Part shown: positions 1 to 5,413 of the stretch, piece by piece | Layout: every line of letters begins with the position of its first letter | Position numbering within the stretch: position 1 is the first letter of the stretch | Source of the DNA: Pseudomonadota bacterium | GTDB lineage: Bacteria; Pseudomonadota; Alphaproteobacteria; Rhizobiales; Beijerinckiaceae | NCBI GenBank assembly: GCA_023422485.1 | Contig: JAGTAM010000481.1 | Span: 1 to 5,413, forward strand | DNA: 5,413 nucleotides | Reading direction: 5' to 3' | Program-made: the position numbers and the translations under genes | Notes under the pieces: generated by a model | What the model was told of the DNA's origin: nothing | Seen by the model: the letters and a program-made list of their open reading frames with translations, nothing else | Databases searched by the model: none

Positions 1-941
1 GTGAGCTTGAACGACAGGACCTGGATGATCACCGACATGATCTCCAGAACGAACAGGCCGCCGACGATGGCGAGCACGATCTCGTGCTTGGCGGCGACCG
101 CGATCGAGCCGAGCAGGCCGCCGAGCGCGAGTGAGCCGGTATCGCCCATGAAGATCTGCGCGGGCGGCGCGTTGAACCAGAGGAAGCCGAGCCCCGCGCC
201 GATCACCGCGCCGCAGACCACGGCGAGTTCGCCGGTGTCGCGCACGTAGTTCACCTGCAGGTAGCTGGCGTAGATGACGTTGCCGACGAGGTAGGCGATG
301 ATGCCGAAGGTGGCGCAGGCGATCATCACGGGCACGATGGCAAGGCCGTCGAGGCCGTCGGTGATGTTGACCGCGTTGCCGGCCCCGACGATCACGAAGG
401 CGGCGAACGGCACCCAGAACCAGCCGAGGTTCAGCAGCGTGTCCTTGAGGACCGGAAAGGCGAGCTGGTTCTGCAGCGCGGGCGGCGAGTAGATCGAGAT
501 CAGCAGGCAGGCCGCACCCGCGATCGCGAATTCGAGCAAAAGCCGGAAGCGGCCGGAAAACCCCTTGTGCGACTGCTTCGTCACCTTGAGGTAGTCGTCG
601 TAGAAGCCGATCGCGCCGAAGCCGAGGGTCACGGCGAGCGTCACCCAGACATAGTGGTTGTGCGGGTTGGTCCAGAGCAGGATCGAGACGACCGCGCCGG
701 CCAGGATCATCAGGCCGCCCATGGTCGGCGTGCCGCGCTTGGTCAGGTGGGTCGCCGGGCCGTCCTCACGGATCGGCTGGCCCTTGCCCTGGCGCAGGCG
801 CAGAAGCGAAATGATCCAGGGCCCGAACCAGAACACGAAGAAGCCTGCCGTGAACAGCGCGCCGCCGGTGCGGAAGGTGATGTAGCGGAACACGTTGAGG
901 GGCGTGAGCGTGCCGCTCAGTTCCGACAGCAGATAGAGCAT
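1..941 (-). CDS. mraY: Phospho-N-acetylmuramoyl-pentapeptide-transferase MraY (3' end outside window)
   Basis: MraY is an integral inner-membrane enzyme. It transfers phospho-MurNAc-pentapeptide from UDP-MurNAc-pentapeptide to undecaprenyl phosphate, giving lipid I and UMP. The visible part is 313 codons; the family is usually about 360 residues, so roughly the last 45-50 are cut off, including the expected histidine-rich cytoplasmic loop. Visible family motifs are IREDGPATHLTKRGTPTMGG at residues 57-76, FYDDYLK at 113-119 with the aspartate pair D115/D116, NxVNITDGLDGL at 189-200, and MGDTGS at 265-270 with D267. The three key aspartates fall at the same numbers as in E. coli MraY, which supports the ATG at 941-939 as the start; no in-frame start lies just upstream. 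Hydrophobic stretches alternate with short polar loops, as expected for a ten-helix protein. The ribosome site is weak (GCGGAC just upstream). The gene lies 106 bases downstream of murF and probably shares its transcript. No internal defect is seen. Confidence 0.97.
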   Translation of the reverse strand, partial: MLYLLSELSGTLTPLNVFRYITFRTGGALFTAGFFVFWFGPWIISLLRLRQGKGQPIREDGPATHLTKRGTPTMGGLMILAGAVVSILLWTNPHNHYVWVTLAVTLGFGAIGFYDDYLKVTKQSHKGFSGRFRLLLEFAIAGAACLLISIYSPPALQNQLAFPVLKDTLLNLGWFWVPFAAFVIVGAGNAVNITDGLDGLAIVPVMIACATFGIIAYLVGNVIYASYLQVNYVRDTGELAVVCGAVIGAGLGFLWFNAPPAQIFMGDTGSLALGGLLGSIAVAAKHEIVLAIVGGLFVLEIMSVIIQVLSFKL

Positions 942-996
942 GCGTTCGTCCGCCCGCGGCAAGTCGTTGTTCGGCGTGCCCGGCGCCGCGCACGGA

Positions 997-1023
997 GCGC
1001 GGCCGGCTGAAACGGCCGGGCGC
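997..1023 (-). repeat. GC-rich inverted repeat in the murF-mraY gap
   Basis: The 106-base gap 942-1047 holds no gene. Within it, CGGCCG at 1000-1005 and again at 1013-1018 are separated by a seven-base spacer, so the transcript can fold into a six-pair hairpin; GCGC outside the arms could extend it across a two-base bulge. No U-run follows on the minus-strand transcript, so it does not look like an intrinsic terminator. It could be a minor mRNA structure between two cotranscribed genes, or chance in such GC-rich DNA. Confidence 0.35.
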
Positions 1024-1491
1024 GAAGGCCTGGCCGGTGGATGAGGCTTATCGAACCGCGTTCAGCGAGGCTTCGCGCGGGTCCGGCGCGACCGCGTAGC
1101 GGGCTTTGATCGCTTCGACAATGCGGACCATGCGCATGGAGTTGGAGCCCTTCACCATCACCGCATCGCCCGGCCGCAGGGTCGCGAGGACGGCGTCGGT
1201 GACATCTTCGGCGGTGAGGCCGGTGGTGCCGCGCACCGGCATCGGCAGCGCCTCGAACAGGTGCGCCATGAGTGGGCCGACGGCGAAGACGCGATCGATG
1301 CCGTTCTCGGCGACCGCATCCGCCAGTTCGCGGTGGAGCGCCTCGCCGGCCGCGCCCAACTCCTTCATGTCGCCGAGCACGGCGATACGCCGGCCCTTGG
1401 ACCCGGTGTCGATGCCGGCGAGCGTGGCCAGGGCGGCGCGGATCGAGGCGGGGTTGGCGTTGTAGCTCTCGTCGATCAGGAAGGCCTCGGC

Positions 1492-1494
1492 TTA
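1492..1494 (-). other. murF: Premature in-frame TAA in murF
   Basis: Read on the minus strand, the codons are GGC CAA GGG GCC GGG TAA GCC GAG GCC TTC. The 37 codons between this stop and the GTG at 1380-1378 are open and encode recognisable MurF sequence, including DESYNANP. TAA is one base away from CAA, GAA, AAA, TCA, TTA, TAC and TAT, so a single change is enough. The following base is G, a context usually read as efficient termination. TAA is also the normal murF terminator at 1050-1048, so general recoding of TAA is unlikely. Confidence 0.95.
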
Positions 1495-2519
1495 CCCGGC
1501 CCCTTGCCCGATCCGAAGCGCCGTGCGCTCGCCGCGCCCGACCGGCGGCTTGAGGCTCGCCAGCGACAGGGCGGCGCGGGCGAGATCGGCGCCGAGCGCG
1601 TGGATGCAGGCCAGCACCCCGAGCGAGTTCATCGCGACGTGCCGGCCCGGCGTGCCGAGCTGATAGGTCACGGGGATGCCCATCACCGTGGCATCGACCA
1701 CCGAGACGTCGGGTCGGATCAGGATGCGGTTGGCACGCACATCGGCTGCCGCGTGCTCGCCGAAGGTGACGACGCGCCCGGCCCGCGATGCGTGGGCGTG
1801 GGCCAGCAGCCGCTCGTAGTTCGGGTTGTCGCGGTTGATCACGGCGACGCCGCCGGGCTTGAGGCCCGAGAAGATCTCGCCCTTGGCATCGGCGATGGCG
1901 GACAGCGAGTGGAAATGCTCGATATGCACCGGCTCGACCGTGGTGATCAGCGCCACGTCCGGCCGCACCATCGCGGTGAGTGGCAGGATCTCGGCGCCGT
2001 GGTTCATGCCGATCTCGAACACGCCGAAGCGGCTGTCTCCCGGCATCCGCGCCAGCGTCAGCGGCACGCCCCAATGGTTGTTGTAGGAGGCGACCGAGGC
2101 ATGCGTGGCGCCTTGGGCCGAGAGCACGTGGCGCAAAGCCTCCTTGGTGCCGGTCTTGCCGACGGAGCCGGTCACCGCGACGATCGCCGCCCCGGTGCGG
2201 GCGCGGGCGGCCAGGCCGAGGCGGCGCATCGCCTCCAGCACCGGATCGTCGCCCTCCCCCGGCACGGAGAGCACCGGGCCGGCGCCCTCGAATTCCTTTG
2301 CGCGCGCGGACGCGACCACGGCAGCGCCAGCGCCCTTCTCGAGGGCTGCGCGCACGAAGTCATGCCCGTCCCGCGCCTCGCCGCGGATGGCGAAGAACAG
2401 GTCGCCGGGCTCCAGGCTGCGGGTATCGATCGAGGCGCCGGTGAGGGCATGCGCCGTGCCGATCAGGCGCCCGCCGGTGGCTGCTTCGAGGGCGGCGGGG
2501 GTCCAGAGGGGAGCGTCGC

Positions 2520-2523
2520 TCAT
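2520..2523 (-). other. ATGA stop/start overlap joining murE and murF
   Basis: The TGA that ends murE (2522-2520) shares bases with the ATG that begins murF (2523-2521). Such four-base overlaps usually mean the two genes are on one transcript and that translation of the second is coupled to the first. This fits enzymes that catalyse successive steps. Confidence 0.93.
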
Positions 2524-3983
2524 CCGTTCAACTCCGCGATCGCGGCGCGCAGGGTGTCGTGATCCGAGAACGGGAGCACGCGTGACCCGACGATCTGGCC
2601 GGTTTCATGACCTTTGCCGGCCACCACCAGCACGTCGCCGGCTCCCAGCGCCCGCACACCGGCGCGGATCGCCTCGGCCCGATCACCGATCTCCTCCGCC
2701 CCCGGCGCCGCGGCGAGGATGGCGGCGCGGATCGCGGCGGGCTCCTCGTTGCGGGGATTGTCGTCGGTGACGATGACTCGGTCGGCGAGGCGTTGGGCGA
2801 TCGCGCCCATGATCGGCCGCTTGCCGGCGTCGCGGTTGCCGCCGCAGCCGAACACCACGACGAGGCGCCCGCTGGCGAAGGGGCGCAGTGCCGTGAGCAC
2901 GTGTTCCAGCGCCTCCGGCTTGTGGGCGTAATCGACGAGGCAGAGACCGCCGTTCGCCTCCCCGATCCGCTCCATGCGGCCCGGCACGCCGGTCAAGCCT
3001 TCGAGCGCGGCGAAGACGCCGGCCGGATCGGCGGCACCCGCTGGTGTCGCCAGGGCGAGGCCGGCCGCGACCAGCGCGTTCTCGACCTGGAAGCCGCCGA
3101 CGAGCGGCAGGTTTACGCGGTATTCCCGGCCGTCATGGGCCAGCGTCAGGCCCTGCGAGAAGCCGTTCGTGCCGGCTTCGATCAGGCGGATGAAGTCGCC
3201 GCCGCGCCCCGTGGTCAGGATCGTATGCCCGGCGGCGTCGGCCGTGCCGATCACGCGCTCGGCATAGGCGCCGTCGGCGTTGACGATGGCCGGGCGGCCC
3301 TGCGGGAGGAGGGTCGTGAACAGGCGGAGCTTGGCTTCGAGATAGTCCTCGATCGTCGGATGATAGTCGAGGTGGTCGCGGCCGAGATTGGTGAAGGCGG
3401 CGGCCGTGAGTTCCACCCCGTCGAGGCGGCGCTGCTCGATGCCGTGCGACGAGGCCTCCATGGCCAGATCGGTGATGCCCTCGTCGGCCAGCCGTGCCAG
3501 GGTCTCGTGCAGCGTCACGGGATCGGGCGTCGTCAGCGAGCCGTATTCCGCGCCCCGGTTCGTGACGATGCCGACGGTGCCGAGGCTCGCCGCCTCCCGG
3601 CCGAGCCGCGACAGGATCTGGCGCACGAAGTCGGCGACCGAACTCTTGCCGCTGGTGCCGGTCACCGCCACCACCGTCTCCGGCTGGCGCCCGGACAGGC
3701 GGGCGGCGGCGAGCGCCAACGCCCGGCGGGCCTCCGCCACTTCGATCCAGGCCGTCGCATCGGGCAGGTCGTCCGGACGCGTCCCCTCCCCGGCCACGGC
3801 GATCGCGCCGGCTCCGGCGGCGGCGGCGGCGAAGAACCGGCCGTCGGCGGCATTGCCGGGCACCGCCACGAACACGCCGCCGGGCACGACCCGGCGGCTG
3901 TCGGGGGTGAGGCCGGCGACGGGGCGGGCGGCAATCGTCGCATCCGCCTCCGGGAACAGATCGGCGAGCGTCGGCTGGCTCAT
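2520..3983 (-). CDS. murE: UDP-N-acetylmuramoyl-L-alanyl-D-glutamate--2,6-diaminopimelate ligase MurE
   Basis: MurE is a cytoplasmic ATP-dependent ligase that adds meso-diaminopimelate to UDP-MurNAc-L-Ala-D-Glu. The 487-residue product is full length for the family. In order it shows the N-terminal domain with LTPDSRRVVPGGVFVAVPG at 25-43, the P-loop TGTSGKSS at 108-115, TTPDP at 151-155, EASSHG at 176-181, NLGRDHLDYH at 199-208, the probable carbamylated lysine in YLEAKLRLF (K218), GRMERI at 335-340, DYAHKPEAL at 351-359, GCGGNRDAGKRP at 379-390, and GKGHE at 456-460. The DNPR motif at 408-411 is the known signature for diaminopimelate rather than lysine as the added residue. The P-loop has serine where most relatives have threonine, which the Walker A consensus allows. 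An alanine-rich stretch at 52-64 reflects GC-rich repeats. The ATG at 3983-3981 is supported by GAGG ten bases upstream and by the normal N-terminus. The gene follows ftsI by 57 bases and overlaps murF by four. Confidence 0.97.
   Translation of the reverse strand: MSQPTLADLFPEADATIAARPVAGLTPDSRRVVPGGVFVAVPGNAADGRFFAAAAAGAGAIAVAGEGTRPDDLPDATAWIEVAEARRALALAAARLSGRQPETVVAVTGTSGKSSVADFVRQILSRLGREAASLGTVGIVTNRGAEYGSLTTPDPVTLHETLARLADEGITDLAMEASSHGIEQRRLDGVELTAAAFTNLGRDHLDYHPTIEDYLEAKLRLFTTLLPQGRPAIVNADGAYAERVIGTADAAGHTILTTGRGGDFIRLIEAGTNGFSQGLTLAHDGREYRVNLPLVGGFQVENALVAAGLALATPAGAADPAGVFAALEGLTGVPGRMERIGEANGGLCLVDYAHKPEALEHVLTALRPFASGRLVVVFGCGGNRDAGKRPIMGAIAQRLADRVIVTDDNPRNEEPAAIRAAILAAAPGAEEIGDRAEAIRAGVRALGAGDVLVVAGKGHETGQIVGSRVLPFSDHDTLRAAIAELNG
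2532..2535 (-). promoter_or_regulatory. Ribosome binding site of murF
   Basis: GGAG lies inside the last codons of murE, eight bases before the murF ATG. It fixes the murF start and agrees with the overlap arrangement. Confidence 0.7.
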
Positions 3984-3993
3984 CGGGAAGAAG

Positions 3994-3997
3994 CCTC
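3994..3997 (-). promoter_or_regulatory. Ribosome binding site of murE
   Basis: GAGG precedes the murE ATG by ten bases, in the 57-base gap after ftsI (3984-4040). I see no promoter or terminator in that gap, so murE is probably transcribed through from ftsI. Confidence 0.55.
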
Positions 3998-4040
3998 GGA
4001 AGCGTCCGTGCGGGTCAGGCCGACGGGGTACAGGACACTG

Positions 4041-5413
4041 TCACTGCCCGTCCACCATGGTCGCGTGGTAGGCGCCGAGCTTCACCATCAGCGGGAACGG
4101 CTTCACCGGCGGGTCGAAGCGCGGCGCCAGCCCGAGGATCGGCGCGGCCCGCTCGATGATCTTGCCCGTCACCGTGCCGGAATTGTAGGCCGCCGTGGCG
4201 TAGCCGCCGTTCTCGGGCAGGCCCTGCGGCTCGTCCATGATCGTCAGGAACAGGTATTTCGGCTTGTCCATCGGGGCGGCCGCCATGAAGGTCGTGAACA
4301 GGCGGTTCTTGACGTAGCGCCCGTTGATGACCTTCTCCGCCGTGCCGGTCTTGCCGCCGACGTAGTAGAGCGGGATCGAGGCCTTCTTGGCCGAGCCCTC
4401 GGTGGCGTTGAGGCGCATGATGAAGCGCATCGCCTCGCTGGCCTCCGGCTTCAGCACGTGGCTGGCCTTGGCCCGCGCGGTCGGCTCGTCGGTCTTGAGG
4501 AAGGTCGGCGTCATCAGGTCGCCGCCATTGACGATCGCCGCCACCGCGGCCGCGGCCTGGATCGGCGCCACCGCGATGCCGTGGCCGAAGGCGATGGTGA
4601 TGGTGTTGATCTCGGTCCAGCGCGGCGGAAGGATCGGCGTGGCCGATTCCGGCAGCTCGGTCCGCATCCGGTCGAGCAGGCCCATCTTCTTCAGGAAGGC
4701 GCGGTGGCCGGGCACGCCGACGCCGAGCGCCATCTTGGCCGAGCCGATGTTGGAAGAGTGGGTGAACACCTCCGGCATGGTCAGCACGCGGCCGGTGGCG
4801 TGGTAGTCGTGGATCTTCTGCCGGCCCCAGTGCATCACGCCGCCGCGGGTGTCGAAGGTCGAGTTGACGTTGTACTTGCCGGAATCGAGCGCCATGGCGA
4901 GCGTCATCGCCTTGAAGGTCGAACCCATCTCGTAGACGCCGACATTCATCCGGTTGATGCGGTCGTCGGACAGCGCGTCCTTCGGCTCGTTGGGGTCGAA
5001 GTCCGGATAGGAGGCGAGCGCGACGACCTCACCCGTCGTCACGTCGAGGATCATCGAGGCGCCGGCCTTGGCCCTGAACTTCTCCACGCCCTTCACGAGC
5101 TCGTCGCGCAAGGCGAACTGGGCGCGCAGGTCGAGGGAGAGCTGGATCGGCGAGAGGTCGGTCTGCTTGGCGATGAGGCCGAACTCGTTGAGCGCCTTGT
5201 TGCCGCGGTTGTCGATGTATTTCTCGATGCCGGCGATGCCGATGTTGTCGAGATTGGTCGCGCCGATGATGTGCGCGGCCGCAACCCCGTTCGGGTAGAC
5301 GCGCTTGTGGTCGGGCAGGAAGCCGACGCCGGGGATGCCGAGGCGGTGGACTTCGAGCTGCTGCTTCGGCGTGATCTCGCGCTTGATCCAGACGAAGCCC
5401 TTCTTCGAGGACA
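4041..5413 (-). CDS. ftsI: Septal peptidoglycan transpeptidase FtsI (PBP3), 5' end outside window
   Basis: FtsI is a class B penicillin-binding protein of the divisome that cross-links peptidoglycan at the septum with its transpeptidase domain on the periplasmic side. The frame is open to the window edge: 456 residues are visible and about 100-150 N-terminal ones, including the cytoplasmic tail and single membrane anchor, are missing. The first hundred visible residues belong to the non-catalytic dimerisation domain (FVWIKREITPKQ near the edge, LPDHKRVYPNG at 32-42, GIAGIEKYID at 58-67). The catalytic triad motifs follow: STFK at 164-167 with the nucleophile serine encoded at 4922-4920, SSN at 219-221, and KTGT at 354-357 (lysine codon 4352-4350). 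FGHGIAVAPIQ at 275-285 is a further family mark. The stop is TGA at 4043-4041. The TTG at 5111 is an internal leucine, not a start. Position directly before murE identifies it as the dcw-cluster ftsI rather than another class B protein. Confidence 0.95.
   Translation of the reverse strand, partial: SSKKGFVWIKREITPKQQLEVHRLGIPGVGFLPDHKRVYPNGVAAAHIIGATNLDNIGIAGIEKYIDNRGNKALNEFGLIAKQTDLSPIQLSLDLRAQFALRDELVKGVEKFRAKAGASMILDVTTGEVVALASYPDFDPNEPKDALSDDRINRMNVGVYEMGSTFKAMTLAMALDSGKYNVNSTFDTRGGVMHWGRQKIHDYHATGRVLTMPEVFTHSSNIGSAKMALGVGVPGHRAFLKKMGLLDRMRTELPESATPILPPRWTEINTITIAFGHGIAVAPIQAAAAVAAIVNGGDLMTPTFLKTDEPTARAKASHVLKPEASEAMRFIMRLNATEGSAKKASIPLYYVGGKTGTAEKVINGRYVKNRLFTTFMAAAPMDKPKYLFLTIMDEPQGLPENGGYATAAYNSGTVTGKIIERAAPILGLAPRFDPPVKPFPLMVKLGAYHATMVDGQ

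Larger units (their letters stand above)
1048..2523 (-). pseudogene. murF: UDP-N-acetylmuramoyl-tripeptide--D-alanyl-D-alanine ligase MurF, interrupted by an in-frame stop
   Basis: MurF is the cytoplasmic ATP-dependent ligase that adds D-Ala-D-Ala to UDP-MurNAc-tripeptide, the last soluble step of the pentapeptide precursor. The frame spans 491 codons plus a final TAA, close to normal family length. Codons 1-343 carry the N-terminal substrate domain (SIDTRSLEPGDLFFAI at 31-46), the ATP-binding P-loop TGSVGKTGTKE at 118-128, NNHWGVPL at 148-155, FEIGMNHGAEI at 169-179, AKGEIF at 213-218 with the likely carbamylated lysine K214, and PGRHVAMNSL at 292-301. Codon 344 is TAA (1494-1492). The same frame then resumes with the C-terminal domain: LIDESYNANP at 349-358, VLGDMKELG at 382-390 and KGSNSMRM at 458-465. 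There is no frameshift; one substitution explains the break. As read, translation gives a 343-residue protein lacking the third domain, which should be inactive by family knowledge. The ATG start overlaps the murE stop and has GGAG eight bases upstream. murF is normally essential, so a sequencing error or compensation elsewhere is likely. Confidence 0.9.

Noticed and set aside
1000..1018. Intrinsic terminator after murF
   Set aside because: The inverted repeat is not followed by a U-run on the transcribed strand, and mraY downstream is normally cotranscribed.
1481..1505. A possible hairpin around the murF TAA (AAGGGGCC and AGGCCTT flanking it) as a readthrough signal
   Set aside because: The pairing is short, needs a two-base bulge, and uses GGCC words that are common here. 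Known readthrough contexts usually involve UGA or UAG with particular 3' bases, whereas this is UAA followed by G.
917..2074. A 385-codon minus-strand frame overlapping murF and the start of mraY
   Set aside because: It is an out-of-frame reading of murF with Arg-rich, low-complexity sequence. The MurF motifs lie in the other frame on both sides of the TAA, so a switch into this frame does not explain the stop.
1261..2562. A 433-codon open frame on the plus strand, opposite murF
   Set aside because: It is rich in Arg, Gly, His and Ala with no recognisable motif and lies antisense to clear MurF coding sequence. Long antisense frames are expected in DNA of this GC content.
3814..3830. A short CGG-type triplet run
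   Set aside because: It encodes the alanine stretch near residues 52-56 of MurE and is ordinary low complexity in GC-rich coding DNA.
5111..5111. TTG at 5111 as the start of ftsI
   Set aside because: The frame stays open upstream to the window edge and the extra 100 residues are typical of the class B penicillin-binding protein dimerisation domain, so the true start lies outside the window.

Overview
The window is a segment of a division and cell wall (dcw) gene cluster, with every gene on the minus strand. In transcription order (high to low coordinate) it holds the 3' part of ftsI (penicillin-binding protein), all of murE, murF, and the 5' part of mraY. This is the classic proteobacterial order ftsI-murE-murF-mraY. 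The very high GC content, the strong preference for G or C at third codon positions and the style of the proteins suggest an alphaproteobacterium of the Hyphomicrobiales, possibly Methylobacterium or Methylorubrum. The genus is a guess from general appearance; the meso-diaminopimelate type of MurE fits any Gram-negative host.

Layout: positions 5413-4041 carry ftsI, which begins outside the window and lacks its N-terminal membrane anchor here. A 57-base gap follows. murE is intact at 3983-2520. Its TGA overlaps the ATG of murF by four bases (ATGA). The murF reading frame runs 2523-1048 but is broken by an in-frame TAA at 1494-1492. A 106-base gap with a GC-rich inverted repeat follows, and then mraY starts at 941 and runs off the low end of the window.

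The genes act together in peptidoglycan synthesis. MurE adds the third amino acid to UDP-MurNAc-dipeptide, MurF adds D-Ala-D-Ala to complete the pentapeptide, and MraY moves phospho-MurNAc-pentapeptide onto undecaprenyl phosphate to make lipid I. FtsI cross-links the finished material at the division septum.

The one clearly abnormal feature is the murF nonsense codon. It separates the N-terminal and ATP-binding domains from the C-terminal domain of a normally essential enzyme, while the coding frame on both sides is intact and conserved in character. A one-base sequencing error, a real recent mutation with compensation elsewhere, and stop readthrough cannot be told apart from the sequence. 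I see no undescribed system, mobile element, RNA gene or CRISPR array.
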